This document shows positions 20,080 to 29,105 of a stretch of 64,000 bases of DNA, piece by piece. The position numbers and the translations under genes are program-made. Origin of the DNA: Chitinispirillaceae bacterium (GTDB lineage Bacteria > Fibrobacterota > Chitinivibrionia > Chitinivibrionales > Chitinispirillaceae); NCBI GenBank assembly GCA_016932075.1, contig JAFGDP010000095.1, positions 1 through 64,000 of the forward strand, in the 5' to 3' direction. The notes under the pieces were generated by a model. That model ran no database searches and was not told the DNA's origin. It saw only the letters and a list, made by a program, of their open reading frames with translations. Within the stretch, counting starts at the first letter, position 1. Each line of letters opens with the position of its first letter.

Positions 20080-21134
20080 ACCGTTCATATCTTCTGAACG
20101 GGATCAATATTCTCTTCAGGCCTGTAAAAAGCCTCTGCTATCCCGCCCATATACAAATTGAACCTGTCAACGACTGCAATTTACGCTGCCTTTCGTGCCC
20201 CCGCGCAAAGCTGGTTAAAAACCCTGTTGTCATGCCGCTGGAACGCTTCAAACGGATTATTGATGAAATCATGCCTCGGTATGTAACGCTCAGCGGGCTT
20301 GGAGAAACGATGATGCATCCTGAAATCTGCGACATGATCTCATGGTGCGTGCGGAAAAAAATATACGTCAACGTGACGACCAATATGACCCTGCTAGACC
20401 ACGCGAAAGCGGCGGCACTGCTTGAAAGCGGCCTTAACGAGATCAGCGTTTCGCTTGATGCCGCGGACCGGGAGGCCTACCGCTCCGTCCGTGGCCAGGA
20501 CCTCTGGGACCGTTTGATCGATAACCTAAAGGGATTCATTTCGCTGCGTCAAGAGCGGAAACAGGTTATGCCGGTTGTGCGCGCTCAATTTGTGCTGCAG
20601 GCACGGAATATCGACCAGGTCGTCGCCTTCACCATGCTCTGCAAAGAGCTGAATGTCGATTCGGTGTATTTCCAGCATCTTTCGCTCAACGGTATTGAAG
20701 AACGGCGTGAGGCGCTCGTCGGCGGCCTGACCAAGGAACGAGTGACAGCAGCGCTCAGGGAGGCACATGTATTCGCGAAAAAAGCAGGAATACCACGAAC
20801 CAATTTGGCAGAAATGATTCGTGATTTTGATCTTTTTTGGGAGCAGTACCTGCTTCATAATCATCCTAAAAGGCGTGTCTGCTTGAACCCATGGTATGAT
20901 GCGTATATCAACGTGGATGGACGAGTACAGCCGTGTTGTGCCTTTGCAGGCGATGTCGCAGGTGTCTATTTTGGAAATATGTTCGACGAATCATTCAAAG
21001 AGGTATACAACGGCGTCCAGTACCGATCATTCAGAAAAGCCCTGAAAAAGGGCAAACGACCCTATGTGGTATGCCGGCGCTGTTATCCCATCGGCCTGGG
21101 TGATATCGTCGGTCAGGTATTGCGGCCCAAATAA
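20076..21134 (+). CDS. Radical SAM/SPASM protein (paralogue of 16343-17422)
   Basis: 352 residues from the ATG at 20076, chosen because it forms an ATGA overlap with the preceding stop; a GTG 12 bp earlier is possible. The cluster motif NDCNLRCLSC gives Cys34, Cys38 and Cys41. SGLGETMMHPE, EISVSLDAADREAY and the C-terminal CLNPWYDAYINVDGRVQPCC, GNMFDESFKEVYNG and CRRCYPIG blocks match its paralogue closely in order and spacing. The pair may act sequentially on one substrate or form a complex. Function is not recognised. Confidence 0.87.
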   Translation: MNRSYLLNGINILFRPVKSLCYPAHIQIEPVNDCNLRCLSCPRAKLVKNPVVMPLERFKRIIDEIMPRYVTLSGLGETMMHPEICDMISWCVRKKIYVNVTTNMTLLDHAKAAALLESGLNEISVSLDAADREAYRSVRGQDLWDRLIDNLKGFISLRQERKQVMPVVRAQFVLQARNIDQVVAFTMLCKELNVDSVYFQHLSLNGIEERREALVGGLTKERVTAALREAHVFAKKAGIPRTNLAEMIRDFDLFWEQYLLHNHPKRRVCLNPWYDAYINVDGRVQPCCAFAGDVAGVYFGNMFDESFKEVYNGVQYRSFRKALKKGKRPYVVCRRCYPIGLGDIVGQVLRPK

Positions 21135-21163
21135 ACGCTTCTCATAGTCATGCTGCATGCATT

Positions 21164-21973
21164 ATGAACAGTCGTTACCTGCTCTTTAGAATCTTCAGAC
21201 GTATAGTTCCGTTTCGGGTGAGCGACTTCCTGTTGCGCAGAAATATCGGGCTGAAAATCAGCATGGGAACGACTGATCCTGCAAGAGTGGTGCGTGAATA
21301 TATCCAGGAACTCAACCGTATTTCACAAACGGTGCGCAATGCCTTGATTATGGAGATAGGATATGGCGGTTCATTTGGAACAGCTATTGAATTTCTTAAA
21401 AACGGAGCGCGTCACGTGTATCTTCACGACGAATTCGTTCGTCCGGCGACGAGGGTCAATACGCTTCTTATGGATGATTCGGGCGGATATCTCACGTTAC
21501 AGAAGGGAATACCGTGTCCGGATCCCCGCCATATTACCCTGCTTCCGCGCGACAACGGAGCGTGGAGATTCATCCAGGGGTCGGTTGATTTCGTGGTTTC
21601 GCGCGCGGTATTGGAACATGTTGCTGACGTGTCTGCTCTGCTGAACCGACTGCTCGGACATGAAGCCCTGCGTGCGGCAGTGCATGCCCACTTTATCGAT
21701 ATGCGGGACCACTATTTCGCCTATCCGTATGAGATGCTCTGTTACAGAGAGGCTGTGTGGAAAGCGCTGCTTTGTCCTGCTGAACATCTTAACCGGCTGC
21801 GCCTTCACCAGTATCATCAGATATTCAAAAAGCATTTTGACCATTGTGAATACCGGATTACCGACACTGATCCTGTTGGATTCTTTCAGGTAAAAAACAG
21901 AATACAAAAACAATTTCTGTGCGGCGATAACGCATGTGATGCCGCTTTGAGGGCATGGGTCCTTGCATGGTAA
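21164..21973 (+). CDS. Methyltransferase-like protein of surface-polysaccharide type
   Basis: 269 residues. Motif I is present in a divergent form (IMEIGYGGSFGTAIEF), and the beta4 segment reads VDFVVSRAVLEHVADVSALL, as in Methyltransf_11. The later HFIDMRDHYFAYPYEML followed by NRLRLHQYHQIF is a pattern I associate with methyltransferases in polysaccharide or glycan loci (the ID-x-RDH motif). Catalytic competence is less certain because the glycine-rich loop is unusual. It lies in the radical SAM operon and overlaps the start of the downstream glycosyltransferase by 7 bp (19 bp if that gene starts at 21955). Confidence 0.65.
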   Translation: MNSRYLLFRIFRRIVPFRVSDFLLRRNIGLKISMGTTDPARVVREYIQELNRISQTVRNALIMEIGYGGSFGTAIEFLKNGARHVYLHDEFVRPATRVNTLLMDDSGGYLTLQKGIPCPDPRHITLLPRDNGAWRFIQGSVDFVVSRAVLEHVADVSALLNRLLGHEALRAAVHAHFIDMRDHYFAYPYEMLCYREAVWKALLCPAEHLNRLRLHQYHQIFKKHFDHCEYRITDTDPVGFFQVKNRIQKQFLCGDNACDAALRAWVLAW

Positions 21974-23808
21974 GCACCTCGGCTATACTTCTCATCATCG
22001 TAATTGCCTATCATTTATGGTTCTCGCTTCGTCTTCTCAAGGCACCGCTCCATCCTGATACGGGTCAGTTTCTATACCGTGGTTTTTTCAAGGGAAAAGG
22101 ACACGCTTTCCCCCTTTACCGGCACCCGTTCGGATCGTTGAAGCGGCTATTGAAAGATATATTCACTCCTTCAGGAACGGATTTTCACTACAGCTCATCA
22201 TTTTACGAGCGTATACCGAAAAAAGAGTATTTGCCGTTATGCCAGAAAATCGGCTCCTATTTACTGGCAGAGTGCGTGGGCCGATTGCTGAACAATCCCA
22301 AGGCCTTCCGGATCTGCCTCTCCCTATATAATGCTGTTTCTATTTGTTTGATGTATGTACTGGGCAGTCTGATTTTTTCTGATGCCGCAGGTATCGCAGC
22401 AGCGGCCCTTTTCGCCGCCTACCTGAATATGCCGTATGCTGATTCTCACCAGCTGCATGCTGAACACCTGATCTTGCTCCCAATGCTTTGTTCGCTTGTA
22501 CTGGTCATACTGGGATGCTTGTTTGACTTGCCCCTTGCATGTGTTGCCGCCGGAGTGCTGGTAACTGCAATAGTCCTGCTTAAGAGCAGCTCGGTTTTCC
22601 AGTGCCTGTTTATTGTGATCTCTCCACTCTTTTTCTTCACATCCACTCAGCCGGTGATACTGGTAATTGTCGGCGTTCTTGTTGCCACGGCGTTGTTTTT
22701 CGCATATTGCGCCCATAAACAGCTGCTCGCACCCTATTTGCTGCTGGCATGGTCGATTTCCAGCTTTACCGATTATAAGAAGGGTATCCAATTTTCAGTT
22801 CATAAGAGCGTCTTCAATCTTGCGCGGAACGCTATCGCCGACCGACTGACCATGTACGTTCCATTCGTGGGCCAAATGGCTCTTGTGGGAACCGGTGTTC
22901 TTTTTTTTATCCTTTATTTCCGGAGTTTTCCCTTGTCGATTGTACTGTTTGCCGCAACATGGCTTTTCTTCGAAATGGTGACGGTGCTGCTGCAGGGGAA
23001 GTTTTACTTTTCCCACCTGGTTTCCCTGTTTCCGGTGTCAACGCTCATGGCCGGCGCTGCTGTTGCTCATGCTATTACCCGTCAGGAACCGGCCGGAGCA
23101 TTGGCGCTTGGTATAGCCCTCTGTATCACGGTCACGGCAGTATGCAGCTTCTGGTGTTCACGCGATCCGCTGTCCTATCAACTCAGGCTTTACACATCAC
23201 TGTTCCATCCTCATACCCTCAGTTTTGCCGCGGCAGAGGTGATCGCGGATTATGTGAAAAAACATTCTGACGCCGGTGACAGGATCAAATTATGGGGGTA
23301 TAATTCTGAATTCTATGTGCTGGCCGGTCGTCGGGAGCATAGTGGATTTAATGAGGATAAAATTATCTGCGATCCGGTTCAACTTGAAGGATTCTGGGGG
23401 GCAGTCTGGCGTCGATGGATGTTGCGGGATATGGCGGCTGATCCGCCTCTCTATATTGCAGACATGTATGGCACCCTCAACATCACAATCGTTGAAGCGG
23501 TAACCGGTTTCCGCTACGAGCGTGAAATGATCTTTTTCTCGCTCTATCCCCTCTATCGCAGGATGGGTGCAGCAGAGGATCGGCAACCTGTCACCGAAGA
23601 TGCGGTCGAGCAGGTAGCCGTATCTAAAGAACTCATCGAGCATGCGGGAAAAATGGTGACGCGGGATGAATTCATAACATCGGTATCCCGCTGCTTCGTC
23701 CGCAAGGATATGTCCGGTGCCGATACCATGACCGGAGGCGGGATATCTGACCTCTTGGCCGCCTGGCGAGTCCTGAACGGATTTCAGGCGCCTGCAGGGA
23801 ACGCGTGA
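21967..23808 (+). CDS. Polytopic membrane glycosyltransferase, GT39/ArnT-like
   Basis: About 613 residues (617 if the ATG at 21955 is used). Some 10-12 hydrophobic helices fill residues 1-400 and a soluble, probably periplasmic, domain follows. The early loop LKAPLHPDTGQFLYRG contains an acidic residue after the first helix, as in the GT-C fold, where it binds metal or the lipid-phosphate sugar donor. GT-C enzymes of this type transfer sugars from polyprenyl phosphate on the periplasmic face. The exact donor and acceptor are unknown. The last gene of the plus-strand block, it overlaps the convergent GT4 gene by 25 bp at its 3' end. Confidence 0.68.
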   Translation: MVSTSAILLIIVIAYHLWFSLRLLKAPLHPDTGQFLYRGFFKGKGHAFPLYRHPFGSLKRLLKDIFTPSGTDFHYSSSFYERIPKKEYLPLCQKIGSYLLAECVGRLLNNPKAFRICLSLYNAVSICLMYVLGSLIFSDAAGIAAAALFAAYLNMPYADSHQLHAEHLILLPMLCSLVLVILGCLFDLPLACVAAGVLVTAIVLLKSSSVFQCLFIVISPLFFFTSTQPVILVIVGVLVATALFFAYCAHKQLLAPYLLLAWSISSFTDYKKGIQFSVHKSVFNLARNAIADRLTMYVPFVGQMALVGTGVLFFILYFRSFPLSIVLFAATWLFFEMVTVLLQGKFYFSHLVSLFPVSTLMAGAAVAHAITRQEPAGALALGIALCITVTAVCSFWCSRDPLSYQLRLYTSLFHPHTLSFAAAEVIADYVKKHSDAGDRIKLWGYNSEFYVLAGRREHSGFNEDKIICDPVQLEGFWGAVWRRWMLRDMAADPPLYIADMYGTLNITIVEAVTGFRYEREMIFFSLYPLYRRMGAAEDRQPVTEDAVEQVAVSKELIEHAGKMVTRDEFITSVSRCFVRKDMSGADTMTGGGISDLLAAWRVLNGFQAPAGNA

Positions 23809-24935
23809 AACAGATCAAGATAGGCTTGAGCAGTACGCTCCCACGAAAAGTCCTCCACCGCACGTTTTCTGCCGCGCTGTCCAAACAACCGTGCACGCTC
23901 GCGGTTGTGTAGCAGGATTCCCAGCTGCTCAGCAAAAACGCCCGTTTCATTGACAGGAAAAAGGAATCCAGTTTCTTCGTGGACCACCAGTTCCTGGTTG
24001 CCGATCACGTCGCTCGCAATAACCGGAAGACCGCACGCCATGGCTTCGAGAACGGTATTCGGCATGCCTTCACAAAACGATGGATTGACAAAACAGTCGA
24101 CATATCGATAAAGATCCCGGAGCTTCTCCTTATTGACCCATCCATGCCACCGGATGCTTTTTGCCATGCCGATCTCCTCTGCGGCTTTGACAAGTCTGTT
24201 CTTTTCCGGCCCTTCACCCACCAAATGCAGTTCGATTTCTTGGCTTAAAGTGTCCATCAAACGGCGTGTGGCATGGAGTAGTGCCGGCACGTTTTTCTGT
24301 GTGTGAAAACGTCCGGCAAAAAGAACTCTAAACGGGCCGGCAGTTGTTCCGGACGTTTTTTCGGCAGGGGAGTAAAAAACCGCATCGATGCCGTTCGGGA
24401 TGACCAGTATGTCAAAAGGATCAGTTTGCTCTGAAAGCTTCTTTAGTCCGAATGAGTTGGCGACCGCTGCCGTGCTTTCACGAAGCAGTTTCCTGCGTAA
24501 CGGAGTGAGAAGGAAATGAACCGGATCAAGTGAGGGCACAAAATGGGGAACATCTCCACCCTGCATTGATATGATATAGGGAATGTGCAGGCGTTTTTTC
24601 AACCTGAACGCAATAGGAGCGCAGGGGAGAGTAAAAAATACAATAGCGGCCTGGACATTCAGTTTTTCTGCAATATCCGTTGAACGGGAAAGGGCGGACA
24701 TGACGAAAGAGGCCATTTCAAAAAGGTTTGACTGGCCAGGTTTTTTCCGTATCGCCGGAACAGGGAGGATGCGCACGTTTTCGGTTATTACCGGATCTGT
24801 GCGATCATTAAATGCGACGGTGAGTACGCTCGCTTCGTGTCCGAGCGTAACCAATGCACGCGCTATCTGCCAGGTAGCGTTCCCTGCGCCCCCGCCGACA
24901 GGTGGTAATTCGTAATTAATAAGAAGGGTATTCAT
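23784..24935 (-). CDS. GT4-family glycosyltransferase
   Basis: 383 residues from the ATG at 24935. I prefer this start because MNTLLINYELPPVGGGAGNA opens directly with the GT-B N-terminal strand and the G-G-G donor/acceptor loop; the longer frame adds 32 residues of unlikely composition. The C-terminal nucleotide-sugar domain has FAGRFHTQKN, the EGMPNTVLEAMACGLPVIASD (EX7E) block and a G-FLF-x-V element. It is a retaining, cytoplasmic enzyme acting on a lipid-linked or free acceptor. It is transcribed towards the radical SAM block and overlaps its last gene by 25 bp. Confidence 0.92.
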   Translation of the reverse strand: MNTLLINYELPPVGGGAGNATWQIARALVTLGHEASVLTVAFNDRTDPVITENVRILPVPAIRKKPGQSNLFEMASFVMSALSRSTDIAEKLNVQAAIVFFTLPCAPIAFRLKKRLHIPYIISMQGGDVPHFVPSLDPVHFLLTPLRRKLLRESTAAVANSFGLKKLSEQTDPFDILVIPNGIDAVFYSPAEKTSGTTAGPFRVLFAGRFHTQKNVPALLHATRRLMDTLSQEIELHLVGEGPEKNRLVKAAEEIGMAKSIRWHGWVNKEKLRDLYRYVDCFVNPSFCEGMPNTVLEAMACGLPVIASDVIGNQELVVHEETGFLFPVNETGVFAEQLGILLHNRERARLFGQRGRKRAVEDFSWERTAQAYLDLFHAFPAGA

Positions 24936-25036
24936 GGCCAGCAGGTTTTCGTACAATACATTCCAAAATAGATTGTACCATAGATGCTTAAGAATGGTAT
25001 TCTTATTGATGATACAAAGGAGTGTCATCAACCGCG

Positions 25037-25918
25037 ATGATTGCTGTTAGTAAAAAAATATTTGAAGAGATGCTGGCGGTAAACGGCCGCTATGCCGAAA
25101 GCCTGAGCGGCGTGCCAGCGGAAAAAATCGTAGAGGATATGTTCAACGAGCAGCGTGCCGTTGAACAGATCGAACTCCTGAAAAAAAAGCTTCCGAGCCA
25201 TGATCTGAGCGGAAAAAAGTTTCTTGAACTTGGCTCCGGTGCCGGTATTGTCAATATTGTTAGCAGGAAGAAATATGGGATGGATGCTTGGGGATTGGAG
25301 CCGGACTCGAACAGCGGTGGAATGCTCGAAATAGGAAAGCAGGTATTGCTTGATAACGGATTATCAAATGAGTGCCTGCTCGCAGGAAAAGGCGAATGTT
25401 TGCCGTTTGAAAACAATACATTTGATATCGTTTTTTCCGAGAATGTATTGGAGCATGTTGATTCACCGGAAAAAGTGCTTGCCGAGGCTATTCGGGTATG
25501 CAAGACCGGAGGCACCATACACATGGTATTTCCCAATTACGGATCGTTTTTTGACGGCCATTATGCAAGCTTTCATATCCCCTATCAACCCAAATGGATG
25601 AACAGGCTCTGGGTACGCCACGTCCTGCATCGTGACACGTCTGCAGTGGATGGGTCCCGGACCGAGATCAACTATTTTTCGGTCCGACATTGGATACGGC
25701 CTTTTATCGCCAATGGCGAGGTGGCCGTTTGCGGTTTCGGCGAAGATATCTTCAAAGAGCGGATGAAAAAAATGAATTTTTCAACGTGGGCCGGTTTAGG
25801 CAGAGTCAAACGCTGGGTAGCATTTGCCCATCGACTGAAGATAGTGTCGTTGATAACCGCGTTGATGATCGTCTGTAAGGCCTATACACCCATTATCCTG
25901 ACACTGGAAAAAAAGTAA
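25037..25918 (+). CDS. Class I SAM-dependent methyltransferase
   Basis: 293 residues. Motif I is FLELGSGAGIV, beta2 ends at GLEPD, and DIVFSENVLEHVDSPEKVLAEAIRVCKTGG is a textbook Methyltransf_11 beta4/alpha block. An N-terminal helical extension (EEMLAVNGRYAESLSG) and a C-terminal hydrophobic helix (VSLITALMIVCKAYTPIILTL) suggest a membrane-peripheral enzyme. AAGGAG at 25016-25021 touches the GTG at 25022, so the ATG at 25037 is preferred. Divergent from the GT4 gene, so the two may share a promoter region of about 100 bp. Confidence 0.82.
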   Translation: MIAVSKKIFEEMLAVNGRYAESLSGVPAEKIVEDMFNEQRAVEQIELLKKKLPSHDLSGKKFLELGSGAGIVNIVSRKKYGMDAWGLEPDSNSGGMLEIGKQVLLDNGLSNECLLAGKGECLPFENNTFDIVFSENVLEHVDSPEKVLAEAIRVCKTGGTIHMVFPNYGSFFDGHYASFHIPYQPKWMNRLWVRHVLHRDTSAVDGSRTEINYFSVRHWIRPFIANGEVAVCGFGEDIFKERMKKMNFSTWAGLGRVKRWVAFAHRLKIVSLITALMIVCKAYTPIILTLEKK

Positions 25919-26113
25919 TATTACTTTCTGCCGGAACAAACCCGTTGGTGGAAACTGTCCCCCTTTGTTATACCTGTTGGGTTTTTTCCTACGTGTCCCC
26001 CGGGCTGCAATATGTGCTATGAACTTTTGAAATTCCCGCATAATTATGTTATTTTATTAAACAGGGCATCATGGCACACGCACCGGTCCGTGATAAAGGG
26101 GTGATGCGTATAT

Positions 26114-27040
26114 ATGGGGCGGAGAACGGTACACAAATTTCGGTGTCATTGTTACAAAACAGCTACAATGTATATGCTGGCGGCCGTTGCCCTGTCTGCA
26201 CAGGTGTTCTACCATGACCAGTCATTTCCGGCAAAAAGCTACCTTTCCGCAATACCAGAAGAAACCAACGGATTTCGCATTGAACGGGTAAGCGCCATGC
26301 CGGCCGATACCGGGATGCCGGGCAGCGGTTCAGCCGTGGAGGTTATTATACCTGGCCGGCTGTCTACGGTCAAAGCAGATACCATTGACGGCGTTGTTTT
26401 TTCCGTCAGCGCAAATAAGGCATATTTCAAACCCGGCGATACCCTCACGGTGCGGTACCGCATCCGAAACCGGACCATGGGAACGGTGGTCTATGACTTC
26501 AATTCATCGTGCCAGTTTGACATCCATGTTACCAGCAGCAGGGGAACCAGTCTCTATTCATTTCTGGAGAAACAAACCTGTGGGTCACGGCCGTCGCGCA
26601 TAACGCTGCGCCCTTCGACGGAAACGATCATGAGGTTTCCGTCGATACCGCTTACCATGAAAGCAGCTGATACTCTTGGAATCATGGCACAGATGGCCGG
26701 ATACCCTCTCAGTGCCGTTGAACTGAGGGTTGTATATGCTGCAACCACGGGCGCTGCAGAACCTGTGGCGCTTGAGGGCAGGAAGAGCGGCAGGCCAATT
26801 GTTGAATTCAACCACGAGACCAGGATGCTCGTAATCCGTCTTGACTGCGCCCAACGGCTCACCATATCGGCGTTTGTTCTGACAGGAAAAAAAATGAACA
26901 AGCTTTCCTGCGAACGCTTCCTTGCCCCGGGCACTCACCTGATAAGTTTCAACAACCGCAAACTGGCTGACGGCGTCGTGATCTTCAAGGTCGAAGGCGC
27001 AGGGTTTTCCGAATCAAAGACCATCAATTTGACCCGTTGA
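26114..27040 (+). CDS. Secreted protein with BsuPI-like domain and T9SS-like C-terminal domain
   Basis: 308 residues. A hydrophobic segment near residues 18-30 (MYMLAAVALSAQVF) acts as a signal sequence; the ATG at 26168 is an alternative start. Residues ~95-200 resemble a BsuPI (intracellular proteinase inhibitor) domain: a fibronectin-like fold with FKPGDTLTVRYRIRN, a Cys-bracketed SCQFDIHV and LRPSTETIMRF. The last ~70 residues (LTGKKMNKL, APGTHLISFNNRKLADGVVIFKV) have the beta-sandwich pattern of FCB-group type IX secretion sorting domains. Export to the cell surface is therefore likely. The ligand or target is unknown. Confidence 0.6.
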   Translation: MGRRTVHKFRCHCYKTATMYMLAAVALSAQVFYHDQSFPAKSYLSAIPEETNGFRIERVSAMPADTGMPGSGSAVEVIIPGRLSTVKADTIDGVVFSVSANKAYFKPGDTLTVRYRIRNRTMGTVVYDFNSSCQFDIHVTSSRGTSLYSFLEKQTCGSRPSRITLRPSTETIMRFPSIPLTMKAADTLGIMAQMAGYPLSAVELRVVYAATTGAAEPVALEGRKSGRPIVEFNHETRMLVIRLDCAQRLTISAFVLTGKKMNKLSCERFLAPGTHLISFNNRKLADGVVIFKVEGAGFSESKTINLTR

Positions 27041-27048
27041 CACCAGTG

Positions 27049-27303
27049 TTAATTATTAACGATCATTCCCGTGGAAAACGCCAGCATGAAAGCCAGCCAG
27101 AGGTAGAGGAGCAGATTGTTAAGAAACGCCTCGGTAAATGAAGGGATTTTATCCGGTACTGCAGGCGACCGGCCGATGCCTTGGTTAACAAGACGTACCG
27201 CTTTCACTTTGCTGAAAAAATGCTTGTAAATGGACCGCAATGTCCACACCAGAAGCGCAGCACCGGTGAGTTTTGCCAGAATGGCCGCAAGGTCCATACT
27301 CAT
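27049..27303 (-). CDS. Small two-helix membrane protein, unknown
   Basis: 84 residues with hydrophobic segments at ~5-22 (AAILAKLTGAALLVWTL) and ~62-80 (LLLYLWLAFMLAFSTGMIV), separated by a basic, Lys/Arg-rich loop. No family recognised. Its start overlaps the stop of the upstream DUF6941-like gene by 4 bp (27300-27303), so the two are translationally coupled and probably co-functional. Only 8 bp separate its stop from the stop of the convergent BsuPI-like gene. Confidence 0.6.
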   Translation of the reverse strand: MSMDLAAILAKLTGAALLVWTLRSIYKHFFSKVKAVRLVNQGIGRSPAVPDKIPSFTEAFLNNLLLYLWLAFMLAFSTGMIVNN

Positions 27304-27731
27304 ACTCCTTCCTTGTTGCCGCCGCTCTGTTGCGGCGGATTCTCAATCTCTATTTTTACCACATTCATGCGCCGGGACGCGATCTCGAGTCCGTTCCACA
27401 TGAGAACGAACTCATAATTTCCCGGTTCAGGCAGGGGCAGGCCGTTGATATTGCCGCCGATCTCGATGACCGCGTGCCTGTTTTCAGACGCCTGCACCTC
27501 CCACGGTGGAAGCTGCATGGAAAACCCGGCGTTTTCCTTCCTGAAAATAAGCTGTGCCGTGCCGTTCGACGCAACATCGGTCATGGCGACATAGATCGCG
27601 CAATTGCCGTGCTTGGAAGGAAATCCCGCGCTGTTGATCGAGCTGAAAGTCCCGGCCAGAATGCTCTTGCCCGTGTGCGCGTCCCGGTAATAGTAATCGC
27701 ACAGTATCATTGAAAGAACAATCGGTTTCAT
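27300..27731 (-). CDS. DUF6941-like protein
   Basis: 143 residues with a pattern I associate with DUF6941: MILCDYYYRDAHTGKSILAGTFSSINSAGFP at the N-terminus, a predicted all-beta body (AIYVAMTD, AQLIFRKENAGF) and a closing PEPGNYEFVLMWNGLEIASRRM strand set (P-x-x-GxYxF). The family has no established function. It is followed by the coupled two-helix membrane protein. The gene is divergent from the radical SAM gene at 27911, leaving about 180 bp for promoters. Confidence 0.65.
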   Translation of the reverse strand: MKPIVLSMILCDYYYRDAHTGKSILAGTFSSINSAGFPSKHGNCAIYVAMTDVASNGTAQLIFRKENAGFSMQLPPWEVQASENRHAVIEIGGNINGLPLPEPGNYEFVLMWNGLEIASRRMNVVKIEIENPPQQSGGNKEGV

Positions 27732-27910
27732 GAATAATTGATCCTGAAGGGAAAATAGTTTGTGAAGACGTGAATAAGGGGGGGAAAATATATCATCCTG
27801 AACTATAAACAGGATCTCATTTCTTGAATACTCACATCAAAAACCATACTATATTTGACATTCTGGTCCATACTACCACCCGAATAGGCATACTCTGCAA
27901 TGGGACCCTC

Positions 27911-29020
27911 ATGACCCCGACGCGTCGATTCAATAAAGAAATGCTGCATTCGCTTATCAGGTCCATCCGCCTGTTGGCAGGATTCAGGCCGGCCGGGGTC
28001 CTGTCGGTTATCAGGTGGCTCTGGGTTTTCATGCGCGCCGCGCAGCGGCGCGGTCACTATGCAGAAGCATTTGATGTCGCCGTACCTCCGCTCATCATCC
28101 TGAGTGCAACCATGCGCTGCAATCTCCACTGCAGCGGCTGCTACAGCCGTAACTTTTCCCTGAACAACGAGTTGCCCCTTGCGTCCATGGACCGCCTGTT
28201 TTCAGAGGCGCGCACGCTCGGCGTTTCTATGTTCGTCATGACCGGCGGTGAGCCTCTGCTGCTGGGCGGCCTGCTCAACCTTCTTGCCAGGCACCGCGAC
28301 CTGCTGTTCCTGCTCTTTAACAACGCCACCCTGCTCGACGCCGGCGCAGCCAGACAGATCGGTGCGTCACACAACATCATTCCCATGCTCAGCATCGAGG
28401 GGAACGAAACAATGACCGACCAGCGCCGCGGTAGCGGCATGCACCGTACGGTGCTGGCAACGATGGACCTGCTTAAACGGGAGCATGCCTTTTTCGGATT
28501 CTCCACCATGGTGACCACGAACAACATCGCGCTCATGCACCATGATTCGTTTTATGACGATCTCATACAACGCGGGTGCAGGATCGGCCTCCTTGTCGGC
28601 TATGTGCCGGCAGCCGGGGACGCACCGCTTGATTGTCTGCCGTCCGTTGAGGCCCAGCGCGCATTGCGAAAACGCGTCAGGGAGCTGCAACACTCAAAGC
28701 AGCTCATTCTCATGCAGATGCCTGAGGACGAATACGAGCAGACCGGCGCCTGCCTGGCGGCAGGCAAGGGATTTGTCCATATCAATGCGCACGGGTATGT
28801 CGAGCCGTGCCCGTTTTTTCACTGGTCCACCCATACCATACAGGGTTCTACGCTCAAACAGGCCCTCGCTTCGCCATGGTTGCGCCATATCCGCACCAAC
28901 ACCAACTTCACGGACATCCCGCACAAAGGCTGCGCTTTGTTTGAACACAGGAGCGAGCTGCAAACAGCGGCAACATCAATGGGAGTGATCGATACCGAGT
29001 CCGCGTTTAAAGAGGGATAG
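27911..29020 (+). CDS. Radical SAM protein
   Basis: 369 residues from the ATG at 27911; a TTG at 27824 would add 29 residues. The cluster motif is MRCNLHCSGC with Cys70, Cys74 and Cys77, followed by VMTGGEPLLL and a MLSIEGNE substrate strand. The C-terminal part holds GACLAAGKGFVHINAHGYVEPCPFF, which carries the Cys and NxxG spacing of an auxiliary-cluster region, and a late CALFEH. A basic amphipathic N-terminus (SVIRWLWVFMRAAQRR) suggests membrane contact. It stands alone between terminator-like elements, separate from the radical SAM block at 16-21 kb. Substrate unknown. Confidence 0.85.
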   Translation: MTPTRRFNKEMLHSLIRSIRLLAGFRPAGVLSVIRWLWVFMRAAQRRGHYAEAFDVAVPPLIILSATMRCNLHCSGCYSRNFSLNNELPLASMDRLFSEARTLGVSMFVMTGGEPLLLGGLLNLLARHRDLLFLLFNNATLLDAGAARQIGASHNIIPMLSIEGNETMTDQRRGSGMHRTVLATMDLLKREHAFFGFSTMVTTNNIALMHHDSFYDDLIQRGCRIGLLVGYVPAAGDAPLDCLPSVEAQRALRKRVRELQHSKQLILMQMPEDEYEQTGACLAAGKGFVHINAHGYVEPCPFFHWSTHTIQGSTLKQALASPWLRHIRTNTNFTDIPHKGCALFEHRSELQTAATSMGVIDTESAFKEG

Positions 29021-29029
29021 GGATTTTAC

Positions 29030-29048
29030 AAAAAGCAGAAGGCTTTTT
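29030..29048. terminator. Bidirectional Rho-independent terminator
   Basis: AAAAAGC-AGAAG-GCTTTTT forms a 7-bp stem with the U-run built into the stem on both strands, 9 bp after the radical SAM stop (29020) and 57 bp after the stop of the convergent gene (29106). The stem is A/T-heavy but the placement is ideal. Confidence 0.6.
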
Positions 29049-29105
29049 ATTCCACCATCGGCCCTGATTTGCGACGCTTATTATATTCCCGTTCGCTTGG
29101 TTTTA

